Origin: Pseudohongiella sp.
Lineage (GTDB): Bacteria; Pseudomonadota; Gammaproteobacteria; Pseudomonadales; Pseudohongiellaceae
Reading direction: 5' to 3'
Length of the DNA: 53,484 nucleotides
Assembly: GCA_030696315.1 (NCBI GenBank)
Contig: JAUYSM010000047.1
Span: 1 to 53,484 of the forward strand
Shown here piece after piece: positions 36,546 to 43,467 of this stretch. The translations under genes were made by a program, and so were the position numbers. Under the pieces are notes generated by a model. It did no database searches. It was not told where the DNA came from and worked only from the letters and a program-made list of their open reading frames with translations. How positions within the stretch are numbered: the stretch's first letter is position 1; every line of letters starts with the position of its first letter.

Positions 36546-37418
36546 TTAAAGTGCGTTAATTGGCACCTTCAGGTAAACCATGCCATTGTCATCTGAGGGC
36601 GGAAAGTGGCCAGCGCGCATATTCACCTGCAACGAAGGCAGTATCAGTACCGGCATATCGAGCGTAGCGTCACGCGCTTCACGCATCGCAACAAATTCGT
36701 CTTCTGAAATACCATCGCGAACATGAATGTTTTCGTTGCGTTCGGCAGCAACAGTTGTCTCATACTCTACCTCCCGACCATTCGGTTGGTAGTCGTGGCA
36801 CATGAACAGTCTTGTTTCACCAGGAAGGCTCAGCACTTTCTTGATCGACTGATAAAGAACCCGTGTGTTCCCTCCGGGAAAGTCCGCCCGCGCTGTGCCA
36901 CCATCAGGCATAAACAAGGTGTCACCTACAAATGCGGCATCGCCGATGAGGTGAGTCATGCAAGCTGGTGTATGCCCGGGTGTATGAATGGCAGTAGCCG
37001 TCAGACTTCCTATCTTATAAGTGTCACCATCATTGAACAATTGGTCAAACTGTGATCCATCACGCTGGAACTCTGGACCAGCATTAAACACTTGCCCGAA
37101 AACAGTCTGTACGGTTGTGATATGGGCTCCTATTCCTACTTTCCCACCCAGCTTTTCTTTGAGGTAGGGTGCTGCGGAAAGGTGATCTGCATGCACATGG
37201 GTTTCAATGATCCATTGAAGATCCAGATGATTACGTTTGATGAACTCGATTATCTCATCCGCACTGGTGTAACTCGTACGACCAGAGTTGTAATCAAGAT
37301 TCAGGACCGAATCAATGATGGCGCAGGCATTTGACTGCGGATCTTTGACAACATAGGAGAACGTGCTGGTCTGCTTGTCGTAAAAGGTTGAAACTTGTGG
37401 TTTTTGAGTATTGCTCAT
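36546..37418 (-). CDS. pdo: Persulfide dioxygenase, type II (Blh-like MBL fold)
   Basis: 290 residues from the ATG at 37418 with GGAG ten bases upstream; an ATG at 37457 is possible. Metallo-beta-lactamase fold with THVHADHLS (His74, His76, Asp78, His79), PGHTPAC, GDTLFMPDGGTARADFPGG and the late histidine in MCHDYQPNG. Iron-dependent persulfide dioxygenases oxidise glutathione persulfide to sulfite. The GTARADFPGG region and C-terminal PSLQVNMRAG are those of the type II (Blh) enzymes. In Blh proteins the DUF442 domain is fused to this enzyme; here it is on SQR, encoded 33 bases downstream. Confidence 0.93.
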   Translation of the reverse strand: MSNTQKPQVSTFYDKQTSTFSYVVKDPQSNACAIIDSVLNLDYNSGRTSYTSADEIIEFIKRNHLDLQWIIETHVHADHLSAAPYLKEKLGGKVGIGAHITTVQTVFGQVFNAGPEFQRDGSQFDQLFNDGDTYKIGSLTATAIHTPGHTPACMTHLIGDAAFVGDTLFMPDGGTARADFPGGNTRVLYQSIKKVLSLPGETRLFMCHDYQPNGREVEYETTVAAERNENIHVRDGISEDEFVAMREARDATLDMPVLILPSLQVNMRAGHFPPSDDNGMVYLKVPINAL

Positions 37419-37449
37419 AATGTCATTGCTCCTCTGTATCTCAGTGTGA

Positions 37450-38445
37450 TTATTCATAACTCAGTGTGGTGATCTTGCCGCGGAAAATTCTGTACACAAA
37501 AAACGTATATATAATAATTGCAGGTAGAACGACGGCTGTTCCCCAGAAAGTGAACAGCAATGAGTCCGTGCTTGAGGCGGATTCCCATATGGTCATTCGG
37601 CCAATAATGATGTCCGGAAGAATGCTGTACGCAAGACCAAGTGCTGCCAGCACACACAGCGCGATCAGGCCTGCGAACAACAACCATTCGCGACCATTTC
37701 GCAACACTTTCTGATCAGACAAAAGCCATAAAAGTCCTGCATAGATTGCAGCGCTCAGCAAGGGAATAGGGATCAGCTTCAGACCGTCAGGAAAACTGAA
37801 CCACTTGTCAGCAATTGTCTGACTGACCAAAGGAGTAGCAATTGACACCAGCAACAAAGCAAATCCCATCGGTAAAATGGCTTTTTTGGCCCAGCCTAAA
37901 GCCTTTGAAAACAACTCGCCTTCGGTCTTGATCAGTAGCCAGGCGGCTCCCAGAAGTATGTACAACGCAGGTAGCGTAATTGCGATCAGAATTGAAAACA
38001 GGTTACTGATTGCTGAGTTGCCCAGCCCGGTGATGTAGGTGCCCAGCATCCAACCTTGTGCCGACGCCATGACCAGCGATCCACCTGAGAATATGGCATT
38101 CCACATTTGTTTATGGTCGGCAACTGCTTTAGCTCTGAAGTCAAACGCAATCCCGCGCATCATCAAGCCCATCAACATCACTGTCACGGGGATATACATA
38201 GCAGTCAGGATGTCACCATGAGCTTTCGGAAAGGCAATCAGCAGTATGCCCACGCCGAGTACTATCCACGTTTCATTGGCGTCCCAGAACGGCCCGATAG
38301 ACGCGATCATCTGGTCTTTCTCTGGCTCAGACGCAAACGGCAGTAATAGGCCGATGCCAAGATCGTAGCCGTCCAGAATCACGTAGATCAGCAGCGCCAG
38401 TCCCATTGCACTTGCAAAAAACAAGGGTAGCCAGAATTCCAACAT
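37450..38445 (-). CDS. cydB: Cytochrome bd-type quinol oxidase subunit II
   Basis: 331 residues from the ATG at 38445, one base after the cydA stop, with GGAG nine bases upstream; a longer frame from 38478 lies inside cydA. Eight to nine hydrophobic helices; N-terminal FFASAMGLALLIYVILDGYDLGIG is the CydB signature, followed by IGPFWDANETWIV. Subunit II supports haem binding by subunit I. No cydX-like small gene fits in the 31 bases before pdo. Part of the sulfide operon, not next to cydCD assembly genes. Confidence 0.95.
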   Translation of the reverse strand: MLEFWLPLFFASAMGLALLIYVILDGYDLGIGLLLPFASEPEKDQMIASIGPFWDANETWIVLGVGILLIAFPKAHGDILTAMYIPVTVMLMGLMMRGIAFDFRAKAVADHKQMWNAIFSGGSLVMASAQGWMLGTYITGLGNSAISNLFSILIAITLPALYILLGAAWLLIKTEGELFSKALGWAKKAILPMGFALLLVSIATPLVSQTIADKWFSFPDGLKLIPIPLLSAAIYAGLLWLLSDQKVLRNGREWLLFAGLIALCVLAALGLAYSILPDIIIGRMTIWESASSTDSLLFTFWGTAVVLPAIIIYTFFVYRIFRGKITTLSYE

Positions 38446-38446
38446 G

Positions 38447-39826
38447 TTACGCTCCTCGCTGTTGAGGGTTATTGTCACCAGCGACTGTAAATTGCTTTAG
38501 CCCTGCAACCAGAGAGGCTGCCGGCTTTGTAGAGAGATACCGTAGAGTGGCGATGTAAGACACCAGTACAAAAATGTACAGCGCCATGTAGCCCGTAAAT
38601 GAACCCAGCATCACTCCTGTACTATGATCGGCAACAACGTCTTCGGCTTTGAGCAGCCCTTGAACTATCCATGGCTGTCGTCCAATTTCAGTAACGTACC
38701 AGCCTGCAAGCACCGCAACCCAACCTGAAAATGTCATCCACGATGCTGCATTCAGCAACCATGGGCCAGGTTTTTGTTTTAACTTGAATAGCTGCCATAC
38801 AGCCCACCAACTGATCAGTATCATCAGCATGCCAATCGCTACCATAATACGGAACGACCAGAACACAATGGCCACAGGAGGGTGTTCGCCTTCGAACTCA
38901 TTGAGTCCCCGGATCTCGCCGTCCAGTGTATGGGTAAGCACCAGGCTGGCAGCATAAGGAATCTGCACTGCGTATTTAGTAGTGCGGGTCTCCTCATCGG
39001 GAAAACCAAACAGCGTGAATGGCACATGTGTTTCTGTGTGCCAGATGCCTTCGATTGCCGCAATCTTGGCCGGCTGATGTTCCATGGTGTTTAATCCGTG
39101 CAGGTCACCAACAAAGACTTGCAAGGGGGCAAGGAGCGCTGCGATAACAGCCACCGATTTAAAAACTTTTGTTGTTGCGGGGCCGTCGACCTTTTGTTTC
39201 ATGCGCCAGGCGCTTATTCCCATAACCAGGAATGCGGCGGTCAACATGGAAGCAATCAACATGTGGGCAAGCCGATATGGAAATGACGGATTGAAGATGA
39301 CTGCCATCCAGCTATCCACAAAAAATACGCCATCTCTGATGACGTAACCAGTCGGTGTTTGCATCCAGGAGTTCAGACTCAGAATCCAGAACGCTGACAG
39401 GGTAGTACCAAAAGCGACCAGAGCGCACGCGAGCAAGTGGGTGGCGTTGGAAACACGATTTTTCCCAAACAGCATGACCCCCAGGAAAGTCGCTTCCAGG
39501 AAAAAGGCGGTTAGCACTTCATAACCCAGCAAAGGCCCGGAAATATTTCCGGTTCGTTCCATAAAACCTGGCCAATTGGTGCCAAACTGAAAGCTCATTG
39601 TTATGCCTGATACCACACCAATTGCAAAGCTTAGAGCAAATATTTTTACCCAGAAATGGTAGGCGTTTTCCCAGTGTGTATCTTTGGTGAGTGTGTAGCG
39701 CATGCGGAAGAACAGCAGAATCCAGCCCAGGCCGATGGTAATTGACGGGAAAAGGATATGAAAACTTATGTTTGCGGCGAACTGTGCACGCGCAAGAACA
39801 AACGGGTCGAAATCCATCATGATCAT
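38447..39826 (-). CDS. cydA: Cytochrome bd-type quinol oxidase subunit I, CIO-like
   Basis: 459 residues. Binds three haems and oxidises quinol while reducing oxygen to water. Seen: ARAQFAANISFHILFPSITIG (haem b595 ligand His), GLNTMEHQPAKIAAIEG, the late GRQPW motif, and nine or so membrane helices. The loop between helices VI and VII (Q-loop) is short, as in the cyanide-insensitive oxidase CioA of Pseudomonas, instead of the long E. coli type. Such oxidases tolerate sulfide and cyanide, which suits a place in a sulfide-oxidation operon (inference). Several in-frame ATGs cluster at the start (39826, 39820, 39817). Confidence 0.95.
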   Translation of the reverse strand: MIMMDFDPFVLARAQFAANISFHILFPSITIGLGWILLFFRMRYTLTKDTHWENAYHFWVKIFALSFAIGVVSGITMSFQFGTNWPGFMERTGNISGPLLGYEVLTAFFLEATFLGVMLFGKNRVSNATHLLACALVAFGTTLSAFWILSLNSWMQTPTGYVIRDGVFFVDSWMAVIFNPSFPYRLAHMLIASMLTAAFLVMGISAWRMKQKVDGPATTKVFKSVAVIAALLAPLQVFVGDLHGLNTMEHQPAKIAAIEGIWHTETHVPFTLFGFPDEETRTTKYAVQIPYAASLVLTHTLDGEIRGLNEFEGEHPPVAIVFWSFRIMVAIGMLMILISWWAVWQLFKLKQKPGPWLLNAASWMTFSGWVAVLAGWYVTEIGRQPWIVQGLLKAEDVVADHSTGVMLGSFTGYMALYIFVLVSYIATLRYLSTKPAASLVAGLKQFTVAGDNNPQQRGA

Positions 39827-39889
39827 TGGCCTGAAGACGCGAAAAAAATGGAAGTCCCGACAATTGACGAGACTTCCTCAAAACCTTCC

Positions 39890-40528
39890 TTACAGGGACT
39901 TCTTGCAGAAGTAATAGTCAGTACATTCGTACTCACCTGACGTCATCCTGCGGGTAGCCTCGGCAACAGTTTTGGCGGGAGGCACGATCACCTTGTCGCC
40001 AGGCTGCCAACCTTCCGGGGTTGCCACACTATGTTTGTCGCTGGTTTGCAGGGCTGCCAACAAACGCAGGAACTCTGCGATCGACCTGCCGTTGGTCATC
40101 GGGTAATACACCATTGCCCGCAGCTTGCCTTCGGGATCGATCAGAAACGTTGCTCGTACCGCTGATGTATCAGAGGCACCCTCATGGATCATGCCATACG
40201 CTCTTGCTACATCCATTTTCAAGTCATCGATGATTGGGAACGGAATATCCACACCAAATTTTTCTTTGATGTTGAGCACCCAGGCAATGTGAGAGTGAGT
40301 ACTGTCAATGGACAACCCCAGCAACTCTGCATCCAGTTTTGCAAAATCAGGTGCGGCTTTGGCAAATGCCATGAACTCCGTCGTGCACACCGGGGTAAAA
40401 TCCGCCGGGTGAGAAAACAGCACTAACCACTTGCCACGGTAGTCGCTGAGCGACTTGACACCATGTGTTGTAGGCGCAGTAAAGTCTGGTGCTGCTTCGT
40501 TCAATCTGGGCAATCCGATTGTGCTCAT
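39890..40528 (-). CDS. Prx6-type peroxiredoxin
   Basis: 212 residues. Peroxidatic site HPADFTPVCTTEF with Cys47, and RATFLIDPEGKLRAM, are typical of the 1-Cys/Prx6 group. Two further cysteines lie at the end (YECTDYYFCKK), as in thioredoxin-independent archaeal-type members, where they serve as resolving cysteines. Likely reduces peroxides and could act on per- or polysulfides. AAGAGGA precedes the ATG. It is the first gene after the sigma-54 promoter at 40580-40595 and so is expected to be co-induced with cydAB, pdo and sqr. Confidence 0.93.
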   Translation of the reverse strand: MSTIGLPRLNEAAPDFTAPTTHGVKSLSDYRGKWLVLFSHPADFTPVCTTEFMAFAKAAPDFAKLDAELLGLSIDSTHSHIAWVLNIKEKFGVDIPFPIIDDLKMDVARAYGMIHEGASDTSAVRATFLIDPEGKLRAMVYYPMTNGRSIAEFLRLLAALQTSDKHSVATPEGWQPGDKVIVPPAKTVAEATRRMTSGEYECTDYYFCKKSL

Positions 40529-40579
40529 AGATTTATCCTCTTAAAATCAGTTTATTAATACAAATCACAGTATGTGTTT

Positions 40580-40595
40580 TGCAGATACCGTGCCA
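40580..40595 (-). promoter_or_regulatory. Sigma-54 (RpoN) promoter of prx-cydAB-pdo-sqr
   Basis: Minus strand TGGCACGGTATCTGCA agrees with consensus TGGCACG-N4-TTGCW except for one base, and GG and GC are separated by exactly ten bases. The start would be near 40569, giving a 41-base leader to the peroxiredoxin ATG. The divergent gene encodes the sigma-54 activator this promoter would need. Confidence 0.85.
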
Positions 40596-40702
40596 CACAT
40601 AGGTCTGGACAGCACATTATTTGCAAGCAAATGATATTTAATAATAAATTCGGTATAGCGTGAGCTAAGCTAAGTCCAGAAAGACTTTTTCCTGACCTAG
40701 AA

Positions 40703-40729
40703 TTGACATGTTCGACAAAATGATTGTCA
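40703..40729. promoter_or_regulatory. Candidate FisR upstream activator site and fisR -35 region
   Basis: Contains the perfect dyad GACAA-N5-TTGTC (40714-40728) nested in a wider TTGACA...TTGTCA arrangement, with a further TTCGACA half-site. It lies about 135-160 bases upstream of the predicted sigma-54 transcription start, the usual distance for an enhancer-binding protein. The leftmost TTGACA (40703-40708) could also be the -35 box of fisR, which would give autoregulation; its -10 box (TCATAT, 18-base spacer) is weak. Confidence 0.45.
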
Positions 40730-40757
40730 TATATGGCAATCTTTAGGAGTAAGAACC

Positions 40758-42062
40758 ATGCAACTGATTGCCTCGGACAAACACGCAGATCTTGCCGCTA
40801 TCCTGGACGGCTTTGATGTGCCAGCAATTCTGGTCAGCGCTGATTACTTGATACTGGCAACCAATCGCAACTACCGTGAAGCGTTTGGGGACATCGAACA
40901 CCTGACGTCACCTCGTTGTTACGGTGTCTCTCATGGCTTTGATGTGCCCTGCGACCAAGCAGGCGAAAGCTGTCCTTTAAGTGCCGCGCGCGAATCTGGC
41001 AATAAAGAACGAGTCCTCCACATTCACCAGACCCCACGTGGCCGGGAACACGTTGATGTTGAGATGCTGCCGATTAAAGCAGCAGATGGCACGCTGAAGT
41101 ACTTTGTTGAGCTGTTGAAACACGTACCGGTCGCCAGCGCCGAGATCAGTGATGTCGACATGGTGGGCAGCAGCCCCGCCTTTAATGCCATGCTGGAAAA
41201 CATCACGCGGGTTGGTCCGACCGATGCGTCTGTCTTGTTGCTGGGTGAATCTGGCACCGGTAAAGAATTGGCGGCGCTTGCCATCCACCAGGCAAGCAAG
41301 CGCAGTCAGGCAGCCATGGTGACACTCGAGTGCTCCGGTCTGACTGATACCCTGTTCGAAAGTGAGTTGTTCGGTCATGTCAAAGGCGCATTTACCGGCG
41401 CCGTGTTCAATTCGCCTGGCTTGATCGAGGCTGCAGATGGCGGCACCTTATTCCTGGATGAAATTGGTGATGTGCCCATGCAAATGCAAGTCAAACTCTT
41501 GCGCCTGATCGAAACCGGCACCTATCGACCAGTTGGCAGTCGCGAAAGCAAACGCGCTGATTTTCGTCTTGTTTGTGCGACACACAAAAATATTCTGGAT
41601 ATGGTGAATAATGGACTGTTTCGACAGGATCTGTACTACCGTATCAATGTATTCCCAATCCACATGCCTTCACTGCTTGAACGTATCTCCGACATTCCCC
41701 TGCTGGCAAACTCGATCGTACAAAAGCTTGATCGTAGCGGCAGGCACATACTGACCGACTCAGCCATACGTGAATTAAAAAAGCTATCCTTCGCGGGGAA
41801 CATTCGAGAGTTGCGCAATATACTCGCGCGCGCCTTAGTCTTGACGAATACCCACGTCATTGATGGCAAAGTGATCAGGCAATGTCTTTCAATCGATCCA
41901 CATAATCTGCCGCCCGCTGACTCTGAGCCGGTCGACCTTAAGACCAATGAAACACTTTACCTTCAAAAACTGTTGGCCCGCTGCAACGGTGACAAAAACA
42001 AAGCTGCCGCAATTGCAGGCATCAGTGCTCGTTCACTTTACAGAAAACTGGGCGAGGAATAA
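40758..42062 (+). CDS. fisR: Sigma-54-dependent persulfide-responsive activator FisR
   Basis: 434 residues. The N-terminal sensor domain (1-125, PAS-like) has Cys54, Cys65 and Cys72 ([21 protein letters not shown]); FisR of Cupriavidus senses persulfide through three cysteines with the same 11/7 spacing (positions 53, 64, 71 as I recall). AAA+ domain: Walker A GESGTGKE (163-170), sigma-54 contact GAFTGA (210-215), Walker [12 protein letters not shown] (228-238). C-terminal Fis-type helix-turn-helix [25 protein letters not shown] precedes the ATG. Divergent from the sulfide operon whose sigma-54 promoter it probably activates. Confidence 0.92.
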   Translation: MQLIASDKHADLAAILDGFDVPAILVSADYLILATNRNYREAFGDIEHLTSPRCYGVSHGFDVPCDQAGESCPLSAARESGNKERVLHIHQTPRGREHVDVEMLPIKAADGTLKYFVELLKHVPVASAEISDVDMVGSSPAFNAMLENITRVGPTDASVLLLGESGTGKELAALAIHQASKRSQAAMVTLECSGLTDTLFESELFGHVKGAFTGAVFNSPGLIEAADGGTLFLDEIGDVPMQMQVKLLRLIETGTYRPVGSRESKRADFRLVCATHKNILDMVNNGLFRQDLYYRINVFPIHMPSLLERISDIPLLANSIVQKLDRSGRHILTDSAIRELKKLSFAGNIRELRNILARALVLTNTHVIDGKVIRQCLSIDPHNLPPADSEPVDLKTNETLYLQKLLARCNGDKNKAAAIAGISARSLYRKLGEE

Positions 42063-42073
42063 TGCATTGCTAG

Positions 42074-42092
42074 TCACCCGGCCAGCGGGTGA
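42074..42092 (+). terminator. Weak hairpin after fisR
   Basis: TCACCCG and CGGGTGA pair over seven bases with loop GCCAG, eleven bases after the fisR stop. No T tract follows, so its role as terminator between fisR and the convergent small gene is uncertain. Confidence 0.35.
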
Positions 42093-42109
42093 ATAGCCAG
42101 GCATGCCTC

Positions 42110-42253
42110 TTACTTGTCAGTCACTTTGGTCATTTGTTTGCCGCAGCAAATTTCCGAATGCGCCATCTTGTCTCCGCAAGGGCAACCCTTAGTGTAAACA
42201 AGCTCTGCTTTGCAGGATTCACATACATAACGTTCGCCAACTTCTCGTGACAT
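42110..42253 (-). CDS. Small Cys-rich zinc-ribbon/desulforedoxin-like protein
   Basis: 47 residues: MSREVGERYVCESCKAELV begins the protein, with Cys11/Cys14 as a CxxC knuckle, then CPC (Cys24, Cys26) and adjacent CC (Cys36, Cys37) in SEICCGKQM. The ERYVCESC...CCGKQM frame resembles desulforedoxin/rubredoxin-like metal knuckles. GAGG lies ten bases before the ATG. It is convergent with fisR, 48 bases away. Function is unknown; a redox or metal-binding role next to sulfide genes is only suggested by position. Confidence 0.75.
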   Translation of the reverse strand: MSREVGERYVCESCKAELVYTKGCPCGDKMAHSEICCGKQMTKVTDK

Positions 42254-42440
42254 GATTACTAACCTCGTTTTTCTTTATCAGAATTATTTTCAATCTACGT
42301 CAAACAAATAGCTAATTCCCGAAAAAATCATCATTGACGCGATTGTTTACCTGTTTTTCCTGTGCTCATATTCAGTGCTACCTAAGCTCATACAAATACG
42401 TTACACAACTTTAGACTAAGCGAGGCTCTTCAAATATTTA

Positions 42441-42454
42441 ATGATATAAATCAA
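42441..42454. promoter_or_regulatory. Possible FNR/Anr box
   Basis: ATGATATAAATCAA matches TTGAT-N4-ATCAA at nine of ten positions. It lies 22 bases before the start of the HMA-TauE gene, too close for a standard class II activator site, so it would be repressive or accidental in an AT-rich stretch. The rest of 42254-42475 (222 bases, AT-rich) shows no gene. Confidence 0.25.
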
Positions 42455-42475
42455 TAAACGCTCAAGGAAAACCCT

Positions 42476-43459
42476 ATGTCAGCAAAAACCGCGTTGATTA
42501 ATGTCAGTGGCATGCACTGCACTGGCTGTGAGACTACCATTGCGCGAGCCATCTCTGAGTTGCCTGGCGTACAGACAGTTACTGCAAGCTATCCAAAGTC
42601 AGAAGTCACGGTGACATTTGATTCCAATAGGGTTGACGAAAGCGCAATTTCATCGGCTATCACCGCAGCAGGATATACCGTAACAAAAACCCCGGCACCA
42701 AAAAGCACGTTACCTGCGTGGTTAATCTTTGCGGCACTATTGATTGTTATAGGCAGTGTAGTTTTCTGGGGCAGAAGTCAAATGCCGGGTGTCATGCAAC
42801 AACTGAATGCGCAGATGAGTTATGCGCTGTTGTTTACAATTGGGGTGCTGACCGGATTCCACTGCATTGGCATGTGCGGTAGTTTTGTAGTGAATTACGC
42901 GAGGGCTTGCGAAACACGGGCACAGGCTGTTCGAGCGCATTTTGCTTATGGCAGCGGTAAAACGCTCTCCTACGTCATGATAGGAGCAGGGTTTGGTTTA
43001 TTGGGCGCGCTGATCACCATCACACCGCAGATGCGCGGCATCGCGGCATTGCTCGCCGGTGTTTTCCTGTTGCTGTTTGGACTAAAAATGCTGAACGTGT
43101 GGCCCGCGCTGCGTCGCCTGAATATTCGTTTGCCTGCTGCATTTACGCGAGAAGTGGCCAGCGAAATCCATCAGCGAAAACACCCGTTTGTTATTGGACT
43201 GCTCAATGGCCTGTTGCTTGGTTGTGGTCCTTTGCAGGCGATGTACATCATGGCCGCAGGCACAGGCGACCCTGTGCAAGGTGGTTTTCTGCTGTTCTTT
43301 TTTGGTCTTGGTACCTTACCGCCTTTGCTCGGGTATGGGTTTTTCGCAAATGTGTTGTCCGCCAAAGCCGTTGGTGAAATGGTAAGAGTGTCTGGCATCT
43401 TGGTGATTGCTATGGGAATAATGATGGCGCAACGCGGTATTGGATTCTTGAGCATGTAA
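42476..43459 (+). CDS. HMA domain fused to TauE/SafE-like membrane protein
   Basis: 327 residues. Residues 1-72 are a heavy-metal-associated domain with metal site GMHCTGC. Residues about 80-327 form a six- to seven-helix domain of the sulfite exporter TauE/SafE (DsbD/UreH-like) group, with GFHCIGMCGSFVVNYARAC and GLLNGLLLGCGPLQAMY, both Cys/His-bearing helices. Related proteins are encoded near cytochrome cbb3 oxidase maturation genes in Pseudomonas, and the cargo is suspected to be copper. AAGGAAA precedes the ATG. The helicase gene begins eight bases downstream. Confidence 0.88.
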   Translation: MSAKTALINVSGMHCTGCETTIARAISELPGVQTVTASYPKSEVTVTFDSNRVDESAISSAITAAGYTVTKTPAPKSTLPAWLIFAALLIVIGSVVFWGRSQMPGVMQQLNAQMSYALLFTIGVLTGFHCIGMCGSFVVNYARACETRAQAVRAHFAYGSGKTLSYVMIGAGFGLLGALITITPQMRGIAALLAGVFLLLFGLKMLNVWPALRRLNIRLPAAFTREVASEIHQRKHPFVIGLLNGLLLGCGPLQAMYIMAAGTGDPVQGGFLLFFFGLGTLPPLLGYGFFANVLSAKAVGEMVRVSGILVIAMGIMMAQRGIGFLSM

Positions 43460-43467
43460 ATATTTTG

